This document shows positions 7,928-18,109 of a DNA stretch of 64,000 nucleotides, piece by piece. The position numbers and the translations under genes were made by a program. The notes under the pieces were generated by a model. It ran no database searches. It was not told the origin of the DNA and worked only from the letters and a program-made list of their open reading frames with translations. Every line of letters begins with the position of its first letter. Positions within the stretch are counted from its first letter, which is position 1. This DNA comes from Thiohalocapsa sp. PB-PSB1 (GTDB lineage: Bacteria; Pseudomonadota; Gammaproteobacteria; Chromatiales; Chromatiaceae): positions 434,001 through 498,000 of the forward strand of contig CP050890.1 in NCBI GenBank assembly GCA_016745215.1. The letters run 5' to 3'.

Positions 7928-10900
7928 ATGCGCTGGACAGCATCGCGTTGGTGTAAGGGTCTGGTCGGCACGCTGGTGCTGACCTTCATTCTGCAAGGCA
8001 TCTGGTCCGCGGCCCTCGGTGTCGCCCAGGCCTTCCCACGGTGGGCATCGGCACCGCCGCCGCTCATTCATCCCGCTCTGCTGCCGCAACCCGCTTGGAG
8101 CCCGCTCGATCTGCTGGCACCGCCGGTGCTGGCGCAGGGGGCCGATCCGCTGATCTTCTCGACGCCCGAGGCGGACCTGAACGACCCCTTCCTGATGGAG
8201 CAGGCCGCGGCGCTGGGCTACGACGCGGAGGCCATCTTCGCCTTCGTCCGCGACGAGATCGGCTTCGAGACCTACGACGGCTCGCTGCGGGGTGCCCGTG
8301 GCACGCTGTGGAGCCGCGCCGGCAACGCCCTGGACCGCGCCAGCCTGCTGGTGGGGCTGTTGCGTATCTCGGGCATCCCGGCGCGCTATGTCGGCGGCAC
8401 CCTGGGCACCCCGGACGCCCAGCGGCTCATCGCGTCCATGTTCCCGAACCCCACCGTCATCCTCGGCTGCCCGCCGGACGATGCCGAGCGCGCCGACCCG
8501 GTGAACGACCCGGAGCTGATCGCCGAGGCCAGCCAACACTACTGGGTGGAGTACGGCGACGCCCTGACCCCCCTCGACCCGTCCTTCCCGGAGGCCCTGC
8601 CCGGCGACACCTTCGCCACTGCCGCCGAGACCTTCGCCGAGGTGCCGGACGCGCTGCGCCACAAGGTCACGGTGCGCCTGAAGGCCGAGCTGCGCGGGCA
8701 GCTTTCCAGCCTGTTCGCCTTCGGCGGGGCCTATGAGATCGAGCCGGAGACGGTGCTGGAGCATACCTTTGCGGCCGTCGAGCTGGTGGGTAAGCCGGTC
8801 AGCATCGGGCATTTCGTCGATACCTGGAACCACCAGGCCACGGCTTTCACGCTCACCCGCTACACCTACTCGCCCTACCTGCTGATCGGCCAGAACGACA
8901 CCGACCTCAGCGACGACCCGATCATCCGCGGCGACGACTACTTCGAGCAGTTCACCAACTTCCCGTTCGGCAGTCAGGTGCTGACCGGGGTGCTGTTGGA
9001 GATGGATGTGATTGCGCCGGGTGGGGGGTCTGAAGCATATGAGCGGTGGTTGGTAGACCAGATTGGGCACAGCGTTCGACTGCACGGCGGGTCAATCAGC
9101 GTTTCTACCGATTCGCGGAATCCTACACTTTCCGAGCACGCAGTGACAACTCTATATATTTACGGCAACCTGCAAGGCGAAAGCGCGTTGCCTGGGCAAA
9201 TTCAGATCGCTCGTCGGATTGAGGCCGAACGCGCAGGTTTACTAGCGGAATTCGCGTCTATAGATACCCAGAGTAAGCCTTATCAAGCTGAGTTGATATC
9301 TAAAGCAGAGCGGCTTACAAGCAGATATCTAGCCGCTTCAGGCCGCGCGCAAGCTTATGCATTTGCTCTGCGCTCCGAACAAGAATTGATACCTATGGCT
9401 GAATCTTATAATCTCAGAGCGTATTATCGGAGCCCGCAGATTGTTTCCGTTACAGCAAAGCTTGATCACAATGTTTTGGAATCAAACAACATCCCCCCGA
9501 AACTGCATTTTTCTATTGACGGAGTACTGATGCAACTCGCCCCGCTTCTTTCGCCGGAGCAGACAGCGAGGGTTCTTTTCGATTTCAACTTGATGCGGGG
9601 CCTTGTCATTAAGGTAGCAGAACATGAGATATTGAGCAGCATTATCAGTCGCGCCGAGAACCCAGAAGCGCTGAAAATTGTCAGTCCGGTGACGGTTTTT
9701 CAGCTAGCTGAAGAGCAAAATGTCGCTATATCCCTTTGGCATTCTGGAAATACAGCCCTGCTTTCCGAAGCAAATTACTCGTCGGAGATTATCACCAGAA
9801 TTTTCTCGTCGATCATGAGCGGCAAAGTTGTTATCGCTCCTTCAGCCTATGTGTCCGTCGGTGGCGTGTCGGAATTTGCTTGGTTTGAGGTCGATCCGCA
9901 AACTGGAGAAACCCAGGGATTCTCCCCAAGCGGGCAGCACTTTGGGATGATCGAATATATGCTGATCAATAAGCTGGGGAACAAGATTTCCGCCGCAAAT
10001 TTGGGCTGGATAGCCGGGGCTTTAACGGCATCCATGGCTTTCGTTCGAGTCAGCCTCGCCGAACCGATAGTGTGCTTCATTAAAAGCGAATGCGCAGCGA
10101 CGATTAAGTTTCTGGCGTTATCTTTGATGAGCGCAATGGCCTATGGGGTGACGATGGAAGCAAAGGCAGTTCTCCTCATTCCCGACGATTTTCTAACGTT
10201 CACATTTTCGTTCGTCGCCTCGCAAGGGGTTTTTTATGGGCTCATAGCCGCGCTGTTGGATCCTCCTGCTCCTGAGTTCATCGTACTATCCACGGCTTCA
10301 GATCCACCTCTAAACGGTGCAATCGGCGAGCATCCTGAAATTGATATTCGAATCAATGCTGACAGACTCGTGAGCGTTAAGGTTCGCGATTTGCTATTTC
10401 CATTCGCCTTCCGCACCCAAATCAAGAACCTCGGCCCCGACACCGACACCTTCACCCTCGCCCTAGACAACATCCCCGACGGCTTCACCGCCCGCACCAG
10501 CGTCCCGTCGATCACGCTGGAGTCCGGCCAGACCGGCGAGGTCGGGGTCTGCCTGGAGCCCATCGACGCGGTGCCGCCGGTGGGCACGGATCTGGCCTTC
10601 GATGTCACCGCCACCAGCAGCGCGGACCCGTCGGTCTCGCTGACCACCACCGGCGGCATCACGGTCACGGCGGTGGAGGGCCTAGCGCTGGCGTTCGGCC
10701 CGCAGGTGCTGGCCACCGAGCCCGGCGTGCCGGTGCAGACGACGCTGACGCTGCGCTCCGTCGGCAGCGGCCCCATCGACGATGCCGAGATCATCGTGGA
10801 CCCGTCCGCTGGCCTGACCGTCGAGGGCATCACGAGCCCGGTCTCGCTGGCCATCGGCGAGACCCTAACCTCGCCCCTGACCCTGACCCCGACCGTCGAC

Positions 10901-13900
10901 ACCCCGGTCAACACCAGCCTCAGCGCGCTCGTCACCGCCCGCTTTGGCGAGGACCTGGCCGGCGACCCGCTGGAGGTGAATGCGGCGGTGTCCGTGATTG
11001 CGTCCACGGAGGCGGCCAAGTCGGCCTATGAAGCCGCGGTCGCGGCGGCCGACGTCGGGCGCCCGAATCTGACCGGCAGCTTGTCGGACCTAGGCGATGC
11101 GGTGAACTCGCTCGCCGGCGAGCCGGAGAACAGCCAGCACCGGGATCGATTGCTGGCACTGCTGGATCGGCTGCTGGCGCAGTTGAACGGCCCTGCCGTG
11201 GTCGATCTGGAGACCGCGTTGATCGCGACGCGAGATGCCCTGGAGGGCGCGGAAATCGCCGATATCCCGGATGTACTGGCGCAGTTGCAGACGGATGTCG
11301 GCGCGCTGGGCAGCTTCCTGCGGAACGATCCGTCGGCGGTTCCTTTCGAGTTGGACATGTGGCCGACGTCGGTGACGGCGCAGCCGGGCAATGCGGCGCG
11401 GTTTTCCGTGCAACTTGCCAACACCGGCACCGAGACGCTGACCTATGACCTGAGTCTGTCCGACGTGCCCGACGGCGTGAGCGCTGGTCTCAGCATGGAG
11501 GCCGTGACATTGGCGCCGGGTGAGGCGACCTCGGTGGAGGGCGGCACGCCGCTGGTGCTGACGGTGACGCCGGCACCGGACCGGATCGAGACCTTCGAGC
11601 TGACGGTCACGGCGAAGCCGAGCGGCTCCGCGCAGGAGAAGACGGCGCGGGGGCAGGTGCTCGCGCGGTCGGAGACGCTGCAGGTCTTGAACGTCAAGGC
11701 GACGCCGGGCTTCACGGACCCGGGCGGGTCGGTGCAGGTGTCCGCGGACGTGCTGAGTGCCGTCAATCATGAGCAGACCCTGCAGGCCGGCTACAGCGTG
11801 ACGGACGCCGAGGGCAATGCCGTACTCAGGTCGACGCCTGTTACCGTAACGACCTCGGTGACGGATACCTTAACGCCGATCGATCTCGGGCGGTTGGACA
11901 CTACCGGCTTCGCCGAGGGGCAATACCGTCTTCTGGTCTCGCTCTCCGACGCCGACGGGACTCCGGTGCCGGGTGCAACCGAGGAGGGCAGCCTGTTCGT
12001 CGGCTTGCCGCTGCTCGCCGAGCTGACGCTGGACCCGGCGCTGGTGCCGCCGGGCGATGCGGTGACCGAAGCGACCCTGAGCGTCAGCAATCAGACCGTC
12101 ATCGACGACGCGGAGATCACCCTGCTGGGGCAGATCGATACGACCTCGACGGCCCGTAGCCTCGTGGTTCGAGGTGACTATGCTTACGTCTGCGGTACCG
12201 AGGACGTCACCGTTGTCGATGTCAGTGATCCGCGCAATGCGGTTGTCGCGGCGGTGGTGGCGGAAGACTTGATCGAGAACTTCAGTGTTTCCTACTGCCG
12301 AATCGTCGATGATCAACTGGTCATCAACGCGCAGGAACGTGAGAACGCGAGCTCGCTGCGCAGCTTTGTGTTCAGCCTCGACGACCCGTTGTCACCCAGG
12401 TTGCTCGGGAGCCAAACACTGCCCTACCGCTTCTTGCAGAGCTGGTACGGGGAGGGTGATACGGTGTTCATGGCGTTCGGGACCCTCAGGCGCAGCTTCT
12501 TTTTCTCGATCAGCCAGCAAGGGAACTTCGCCGCGTTCGACTTCAGCGACCCCACGAATCCGACATTGATCAGCTCGTTCTGGGGATTCTCGGGGCTGGA
12601 CGGGGCGGGGCCGGACTTGGTTTGGGATGCGATCGCTGGACCAAACGATCACGCCCTCTTGGCACTGGGGGCCTCAGGTGGTGATGATACGTCGGTCGCA
12701 GGCCGGATCGGTATCCTGGATACCAGCGATCCAACCGCGATGGAGGCCGTTGGCGTAGCTCTCGTGCCTGATACCAAGTACGTCACAGAGCTACTGTTGG
12801 TCGGTGACACGCTCTGGGTCGTTGGAACCAACCATCCCGATCTCGAGTGGCCACCATTCGACTATCCGAATGTCTCCATCAGCGCCTACGACGCGTCCGA
12901 TCCGAGCGCGTTGCAGTGGATCAGCTCGACACCGATTGAAGGCGCCACGCTTTCCACCGCGACCCTGGTCGATCTGGGCAATGGCTTCGCTGCCCTCGGT
13001 GGGCTGAAGTTCGAAGGCCAACCGGCCCTGACAGTTGTGGACATCAACGACCCGCTTCAGCCGAACATCAGCCATTTCGATGTGACAGCCGGTGTTGCCG
13101 AGATGCGTCGACGCGGAAACATTATGTTTACGCCGAGCAGCGACGGCCTCGGCTTTTATGACATCGGTGAGGTCTTGGGCCTGACCTACTCTGCACAGGT
13201 CCGGGTGCCGAACGACGGCAGTGTCGCCGTCGTGAGCGATTCCTTCGACATCCCGCCGACGCGGATCGAGTCCGGTGGCGACTTCGATACGCTGATCTGG
13301 GAACGGGCTTTGAACACGGACCGGCCCGAGGAGACCATCACCTGGTCCATGGCCGCTGCCGATCTGGCGCCCGCGGAAGTAAGGGCGGTGACGCTGGCAT
13401 CGCAGATCGACTTCACGACCTCACAGGACGACACCGGTGTCGTGACCTTGCCGGCTACCAAGTTGGCAAGCGAGCAGACCGTCGGGCTGACGCCGGCCAC
13501 GCGGACTGTCGTTCCAGGCGGGCAGGCCGACTACATGCTGCGCATCGACAACCCGTCGGACCAGGCCGTCGATTACACCTTGTTGCTCCAAGGCGTGCCT
13601 GCTGGCTGGGTGAGCATGTCTCCGCAGGTCAGTATCCCCGCGCAGTCGTCGCTGGACGTGCCGCTTTCCATCACCGTTGCCGGAGATGCCGAGTCCAACG
13701 GCTACGGCTTTGTGATTGCCGCCGTCACGGGGGGTGGCGCGACCAGCGAAGTGGCAGGTGAGGTGTTGCTCCAGCGCGGGACCATGGAGCCGGCGGGCGC
13801 AGACCCGGCGGTCGGCGTCAATCTGGCGCTGACGCCGGCGAGCGCGACGGCCGGACAGGGGACGACTGCTGTGTTCAGCATCCAGTTGACCAATGTCGGC

Positions 13901-16246
13901 GATGACACAGACACCTTCGACCTGTCCGTGGACGTGCCGGCGGGCATCACCGCCACGCTGGGCATGGACTCGGTCAGCGTCCCGCCCGGCACCAGCAACG
14001 GCCGTTACGTGCAACTGGAGCTGACGCCAGCACCGGGTACCGCGGCGGGTGACGTACCCTTCACCGTAACGGCCACCTCGACCGGGGACCCGGACACGAC
14101 AGATCAGGTCGGCGGCACCCTTTCGGTGTCCGCCATCGGCGTCGATGCGGAGCTTACACCGGCGCTGCTGGCGCCCGGCGAGGCGGTCGCGCTGACCGTG
14201 ACCAACACCGGCGCTGTCGAGGAGACCTTCGACCTGGCCATGGCCGGCATGCTCGGGCCGTTCGCGGTACCGGCGGCGGAGTCGGTGACGCTGGCGCCGG
14301 GGGCCTCGACGACGGTGGCCATCGATCTGCCCGATGTGGGCGCAGCGCTGCCGGGCCGGCTGGAGCTCTATGCCATCGCGACGGCGCGGAGCGACTCGGC
14401 GATATCCGACCGCGCCTTGGCCGAGGTGGCGGTGCCCGAGACCAGCGGCATCATGGCGGCCTTCGAGCCGGCGACCGTGGTGCTCGATGCGCCGGGCTCG
14501 GGCTCGTCGATCTTGGCGGTGGAGAACACCGGGAATATCGAGGATGGGTTCACCGCCACAATTACATCCGTCGGCGGCCTGGACGGCGCGACCATGACCG
14601 GGCTGCGCGGCGAGGCGACGCAGTCCATCGAGGGCTTCCGACTGCCGGGCCTGGCGACGGGCGGCATCTTGACGACGGGCGACATGAGCGCCTTCGGCAG
14701 CGGCACGGTGACGGTGCGGATCACCTCCGACACCGACCCGTCGGTGAACACCGAGGCGACGCTGAACCTGATCACCGCGAACCAGACGCCGATCGCCGAT
14801 GCCGGCGGGGATCGACAGGCGAACCTCGGTCAGGCGGTGCAGCTGGATGGCAGCGGCAGCGCCGATCCGGACGGGCTGCCATCGCCGCTCGGCTACGCCT
14901 GGGCCTTTGTCTCGGTGCCCGGCGATAGCGCGCTGCTGGCCGCGGACCTGTACCAGGCGGATCAGATGAACGCCTTCTTCACGCCGGACGTGGAGGGTGA
15001 GTATCGGCTGTCGCTGACCGTTAGCGACGGTGATTCGGCGGCCACCGACGAGATCACCATCACGGTGGTGGACGACACGCCGGTTGCCAGCGCCGGCGAC
15101 GACCGGAACGTCGAGACCGGGACCACGGTGACGCTGGACGGCAGCGCGTCCTTCGATCCGCAGGGCGAGCTGTTGAGCTACGCCTGGGGCCTGGTGTCGG
15201 TGCCCGCCGCGAGCCTGCTGACGCAGAGCGATATCACGGGCCTGGATACCGTGCAGCCGAGCTTCGTGCCGGATGCGGACGGGGACTATGTCTTCGCGCT
15301 GATCGTCAGTTCCGGCGGGCGCGACAGCCTGCCGGACGAGGTGACCGTGACGGCGGCGACGCTCAACGTCGCGCCGAATGCCGACGCTGGCGAGGACCGG
15401 CAGGTGCATGTCGGAGATCTGGTCCCGCTAGACGGCACTGGTAGCACGGACCCGGATGACGGGCCGGCGCTGCTCGATTATTTGTGGTCGTTCGTGCGGG
15501 TGCCGGCGGACAGTGCTCTGACCGAGGCCAACATCGGCACGCCGGATCAGGCCGAGGCGGACTTCGTGCCGGACGCCGAGGGTGAGTACGAGGTGAACCT
15601 GCGCGTGGATGACGGCGCGGCGACGGATGACGACCAGGTGGTCATCATCGCGCTGATCCCGAACGTGCCGCCGGTTGCCGAGGCCGGTGCGGATCAGAGC
15701 GTCGCGCTGGGGCAGACCGTCACGGTGGACGCCGGCGCCAGCCATGACCCGGACGGCGGCGGTGCGGAGACCTTGGCGCTCTCCTGGTACTTCGTGTCGG
15801 TGCCGCTCGGCAGTGCGTTGGCCAACGACGATCTCTCGAACGCGAACGCCATACTGGCGAGCTTCACGCCGGATGTGGAAGGGCAGTATGTGCTGCGTCT
15901 GGATGTGTCGGACGGAGAGGACACCGCATCTGACAACGTGCTGATCGAGGTACAGCAGAGCCTGAGCCCCATCGGCGATCTGTACGGTCGCGCCAAGCCA
16001 GGCCGTGTTGATTTGGTATGGTCACCGATGCCGAATGCGGTCAGCTACAACCTGTATCGGCGAACCAACGGAGACTATGTGCTTTACGGCATTGATCGTC
16101 CGGCCGGCTTGACCGCGTTCGCGGACCGCTCGGTGTCGCATAATTTGACGCACTGCTACGTGGTACGGTGGCGGGATGCGGATGGCGCCATGTCCGGAGA
16201 TTCCAACGAAGTCTGTGTGGTGCCGTGGTTGCGGCGGCGGCGGTAG
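7928..16246 (+). CDS. Giant exported multidomain protein (transglutaminase-like, LVIVD and PKD-like repeats)
   Basis: The 2,772-residue product starts at ATG 7928, directly after GGAGG (7916-7920). A signal peptide or anchor covers about residues 8-35. Residues 90-225 form a transglutaminase-like fold with GNALDRASLLVGLLRISGIP and a later HYWVEYGD and DPSF; alanine replaces the expected catalytic cysteine, so enzymatic activity is doubtful. Residues about 365-830 (9020-10420) are AT-rich, with hydrophobic stretches, and match nothing I recognise. Several NEW3/CARDB-like beta-sandwiches follow, then LVIVD-type propeller repeats (12130-13180). Four PKD/REJ-like domains of about 95 residues lie at 14787-15960, and a fibronectin-III-like end closes the protein. 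It is probably a surface adhesin or scaffold. No anchoring motif is visible at the Arg-rich C-terminus. Confidence 0.75.
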   Translation: MRWTASRWCKGLVGTLVLTFILQGIWSAALGVAQAFPRWASAPPPLIHPALLPQPAWSPLDLLAPPVLAQGADPLIFSTPEADLNDPFLMEQAAALGYDAEAIFAFVRDEIGFETYDGSLRGARGTLWSRAGNALDRASLLVGLLRISGIPARYVGGTLGTPDAQRLIASMFPNPTVILGCPPDDAERADPVNDPELIAEASQHYWVEYGDALTPLDPSFPEALPGDTFATAAETFAEVPDALRHKVTVRLKAELRGQLSSLFAFGGAYEIEPETVLEHTFAAVELVGKPVSIGHFVDTWNHQATAFTLTRYTYSPYLLIGQNDTDLSDDPIIRGDDYFEQFTNFPFGSQVLTGVLLEMDVIAPGGGSEAYERWLVDQIGHSVRLHGGSISVSTDSRNPTLSEHAVTTLYIYGNLQGESALPGQIQIARRIEAERAGLLAEFASIDTQSKPYQAELISKAERLTSRYLAASGRAQAYAFALRSEQELIPMAESYNLRAYYRSPQIVSVTAKLDHNVLESNNIPPKLHFSIDGVLMQLAPLLSPEQTARVLFDFNLMRGLVIKVAEHEILSSIISRAENPEALKIVSPVTVFQLAEEQNVAISLWHSGNTALLSEANYSSEIITRIFSSIMSGKVVIAPSAYVSVGGVSEFAWFEVDPQTGETQGFSPSGQHFGMIEYMLINKLGNKISAANLGWIAGALTASMAFVRVSLAEPIVCFIKSECAATIKFLALSLMSAMAYGVTMEAKAVLLIPDDFLTFTFSFVASQGVFYGLIAALLDPPAPEFIVLSTASDPPLNGAIGEHPEIDIRINADRLVSVKVRDLLFPFAFRTQIKNLGPDTDTFTLALDNIPDGFTARTSVPSITLESGQTGEVGVCLEPIDAVPPVGTDLAFDVTATSSADPSVSLTTTGGITVTAVEGLALAFGPQVLATEPGVPVQTTLTLRSVGSGPIDDAEIIVDPSAGLTVEGITSPVSLAIGETLTSPLTLTPTVDTPVNTSLSALVTARFGEDLAGDPLEVNAAVSVIASTEAAKSAYEAAVAAADVGRPNLTGSLSDLGDAVNSLAGEPENSQHRDRLLALLDRLLAQLNGPAVVDLETALIATRDALEGAEIADIPDVLAQLQTDVGALGSFLRNDPSAVPFELDMWPTSVTAQPGNAARFSVQLANTGTETLTYDLSLSDVPDGVSAGLSMEAVTLAPGEATSVEGGTPLVLTVTPAPDRIETFELTVTAKPSGSAQEKTARGQVLARSETLQVLNVKATPGFTDPGGSVQVSADVLSAVNHEQTLQAGYSVTDAEGNAVLRSTPVTVTTSVTDTLTPIDLGRLDTTGFAEGQYRLLVSLSDADGTPVPGATEEGSLFVGLPLLAELTLDPALVPPGDAVTEATLSVSNQTVIDDAEITLLGQIDTTSTARSLVVRGDYAYVCGTEDVTVVDVSDPRNAVVAAVVAEDLIENFSVSYCRIVDDQLVINAQERENASSLRSFVFSLDDPLSPRLLGSQTLPYRFLQSWYGEGDTVFMAFGTLRRSFFFSISQQGNFAAFDFSDPTNPTLISSFWGFSGLDGAGPDLVWDAIAGPNDHALLALGASGGDDTSVAGRIGILDTSDPTAMEAVGVALVPDTKYVTELLLVGDTLWVVGTNHPDLEWPPFDYPNVSISAYDASDPSALQWISSTPIEGATLSTATLVDLGNGFAALGGLKFEGQPALTVVDINDPLQPNISHFDVTAGVAEMRRRGNIMFTPSSDGLGFYDIGEVLGLTYSAQVRVPNDGSVAVVSDSFDIPPTRIESGGDFDTLIWERALNTDRPEETITWSMAAADLAPAEVRAVTLASQIDFTTSQDDTGVVTLPATKLASEQTVGLTPATRTVVPGGQADYMLRIDNPSDQAVDYTLLLQGVPAGWVSMSPQVSIPAQSSLDVPLSITVAGDAESNGYGFVIAAVTGGGATSEVAGEVLLQRGTMEPAGADPAVGVNLALTPASATAGQGTTAVFSIQLTNVGDDTDTFDLSVDVPAGITATLGMDSVSVPPGTSNGRYVQLELTPAPGTAAGDVPFTVTATSTGDPDTTDQVGGTLSVSAIGVDAELTPALLAPGEAVALTVTNTGAVEETFDLAMAGMLGPFAVPAAESVTLAPGASTTVAIDLPDVGAALPGRLELYAIATARSDSAISDRALAEVAVPETSGIMAAFEPATVVLDAPGSGSSILAVENTGNIEDGFTATITSVGGLDGATMTGLRGEATQSIEGFRLPGLATGGILTTGDMSAFGSGTVTVRITSDTDPSVNTEATLNLITANQTPIADAGGDRQANLGQAVQLDGSGSADPDGLPSPLGYAWAFVSVPGDSALLAADLYQADQMNAFFTPDVEGEYRLSLTVSDGDSAATDEITITVVDDTPVASAGDDRNVETGTTVTLDGSASFDPQGELLSYAWGLVSVPAASLLTQSDITGLDTVQPSFVPDADGDYVFALIVSSGGRDSLPDEVTVTAATLNVAPNADAGEDRQVHVGDLVPLDGTGSTDPDDGPALLDYLWSFVRVPADSALTEANIGTPDQAEADFVPDAEGEYEVNLRVDDGAATDDDQVVIIALIPNVPPVAEAGADQSVALGQTVTVDAGASHDPDGGGAETLALSWYFVSVPLGSALANDDLSNANAILASFTPDVEGQYVLRLDVSDGEDTASDNVLIEVQQSLSPIGDLYGRAKPGRVDLVWSPMPNAVSYNLYRRTNGDYVLYGIDRPAGLTAFADRSVSHNLTHCYVVRWRDADGAMSGDSNEVCVVPWLRRRR

Positions 16247-16334
16247 GCCGCGTCTGGTATCGCTGGAATATCATCGACCTTTCTTTTATGCACACAGGTC
16301 GGGTTCAAGTACCCGTCGCTGCTAGAGGGCTTCC

Positions 16335-16754
16335 ATGGCAAAAGATAGCAATACCAAAGAGGATCTGCTCGCGCACGCTCATCGCGAGGTCGATGGTTTG
16401 GAAGAAGAGGACCGCGAGCAGCTCGAGCGCTGGCTGCACGCGTTGGACTTGGACGATCTCTACGTGGAGCTCGCTCGTCAAGCCCTAGGTGCTGGGGCAC
16501 TGGGTGAGGATGCGAGCGGCAATGGCCGGCAGCTCTTCGAGCGCCTGCTGCCGCGTATTCGCGGTCCGCTTTGCGGAAACGCAGCGCTCCGTGCACTTGT
16601 GGATGACGATAAGGCGGACGGCATCGCGCTAGCAGCGATCGTCGCGTCGCTGGTCGCGGGTGTCATCGGCGCGGCGGTGAACGCTTTCCTGGTGGGCGCC
16701 TTGGTCGTACGTCTCGGGCTTCGCAAGCTCTGTGCCGAAGCGTGGAAAGATTGA
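16335..16754 (+). CDS. Small membrane protein paired with the metallopeptidase gene
   Basis: A 139-residue protein of no recognised family. Residues 1-50 are highly charged and helical. A glycine- and alanine-rich hydrophobic segment (about residues 97-125, IALAAIVASLVAGVIGAAVN) should span the membrane once or form a hairpin. Its stop codon overlaps the start of the next gene, so the two are probably translated together. The pairing suggests the small protein anchors or regulates the peptidase. That role is inference. Confidence 0.6.
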   Translation: MAKDSNTKEDLLAHAHREVDGLEEEDREQLERWLHALDLDDLYVELARQALGAGALGEDASGNGRQLFERLLPRIRGPLCGNAALRALVDDDKADGIALAAIVASLVAGVIGAAVNAFLVGALVVRLGLRKLCAEAWKD

Positions 16755-18013
16755 CCGCCGAGCGCATTGTCAGCGTTTGGGAGTCGCTGCGGTTTCCTGC
16801 CGATGCCTACGGATCGGCCCCGGGCGTCCTCGAGCGCATCTACGATCAAGCCGCCGAGGCGCCCAAGATCCAGTCGGCCATCGACTGGCTGTATGAGCAC
16901 ATCGAAGAATTTCGGGAATTTCTGTCGGACCACGATTATCGTTGGGTCTTCGAGCCGAGGGCGTACGGGGCGGGCAACGAGGCATACCTTCAAATGCGCG
17001 TCCTTCAGCAGCTCTCTGCGCTGTATCGGATCTACAAGGGTGTGGGGATGCGACTGCCGCCGATGGGCGATGTGGTGGTTCGGGGCTCCTTGACGAGCCG
17101 CTACGACATGATGAGCCCGCGTTATCTGCCGCGCCAGGGTATCCACTTTATCGTCGTGCCGATCGGCTTTGCGGATTGGTCTCAGCTCGCGTGGTGGGCC
17201 GTCTACTGTTGGTGTGCCGGTGGGGATGCCACCGATGTCGATCCATGGCTTGCGGTGACCTCTCGCCGACACTCTTCTGGCGTGCCCGCGCCCGAAGCAG
17301 AACCGAGCCCGGCGTTGCTGGAGCTGATCGCGCGTCACTTCGCCGATCCTGCGAAGGATCTGGAAGTGGATCGCACGGACGCTGCGGCGGTGATCGCTGC
17401 CAAACTGCCGAGCTTCCGGCGCGCGGCGGGTCTGCGTCCCCCGGAGGAACTCACAGCTTTCGACGAGGACATCGGTTATGTGCTCTTCGACTGGTCTCTG
17501 AGTCACGAGCTTGGCCATCGTCTCGCCGGTCATGCCGAGCACGCGCAGCCGGGCGATCCAGGCTATCTGGATGCGGAGCAGGAGGCGGACCGGCTGGGCT
17601 TCGATCTCTTCCGCGCGAGCTGGGGCTGGCGCTCGAGCCTGCTGGAGCGCGCGCCCATCGACGAGGCCGGACGGATCTTTTTTGGTTCTCTGGTGTTCTT
17701 CCATACCGCAAGACTCCAGTCGATCCTGAAAGCTGCCGTCGAATCCAAGCTCGGTAGCGAAGTGCCAGGCGCTTGCGATGCCAGGGATGGCGAGCAGGAG
17801 CAACGGGCTCGGCGCTGGCTGGAGACCGCCGTTGCTTGGATTCAATCGCTGGAGGGGACGAGTGCGGCCATGTCCACCGAGACACGGGGGCGTATCGAGG
17901 CATTCGCTGGCAACCTGACTGGGTTCGGCGAGCATGTGGTCGCTGTCGTCCAAAAGATTCCGGATGACGAGATTGCGCGCATCTCTTCGATTGTAGGTGG
18001 GCTGACCAAGTGA
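16742..18013 (+). CDS. Putative zinc metallopeptidase (HELGH)
   Basis: The product is 423 residues from GTG 16742, or slightly shorter from TTG 16751, which would overlap the upstream stop as TTGA. Residues about 252-259 read LSHELGHRL, the HExxH zinc site. About 20 residues on, EQEADRLGFDLF provides a likely third glutamate ligand as in gluzincins such as M48 or ImmA-like enzymes. No signal peptide or membrane helix is apparent, and the rest is not recognised. It is coupled to the small membrane protein. The exact RND duplication begins 97 bp downstream. Substrate unknown. Confidence 0.65.
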   Translation: MERLTAERIVSVWESLRFPADAYGSAPGVLERIYDQAAEAPKIQSAIDWLYEHIEEFREFLSDHDYRWVFEPRAYGAGNEAYLQMRVLQQLSALYRIYKGVGMRLPPMGDVVVRGSLTSRYDMMSPRYLPRQGIHFIVVPIGFADWSQLAWWAVYCWCAGGDATDVDPWLAVTSRRHSSGVPAPEAEPSPALLELIARHFADPAKDLEVDRTDAAAVIAAKLPSFRRAAGLRPPEELTAFDEDIGYVLFDWSLSHELGHRLAGHAEHAQPGDPGYLDAEQEADRLGFDLFRASWGWRSSLLERAPIDEAGRIFFGSLVFFHTARLQSILKAAVESKLGSEVPGACDARDGEQEQRARRWLETAVAWIQSLEGTSAAMSTETRGRIEAFAGNLTGFGEHVVAVVQKIPDDEIARISSIVGGLTK

Positions 18014-18109
18014 CCAAGTAGGTGCGGGTCCTGCTTGTAGTCGCGAGGCTTCGAAATGGATGCAGCACCTTCTGCCCTTCTAGGGACGACGCTAAACGAC
18101 AAAAATGAC

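Noticed and set aside
13421..15409. 662-codon open frame opposite the giant protein gene
   Set aside because: Low-complexity Arg/His/Gln-rich antisense frame caused by high GC; no domain or start signal. The same applies to antisense frames at 7712-9085, 16478-17953, 25499-27193 and 30882-32303.
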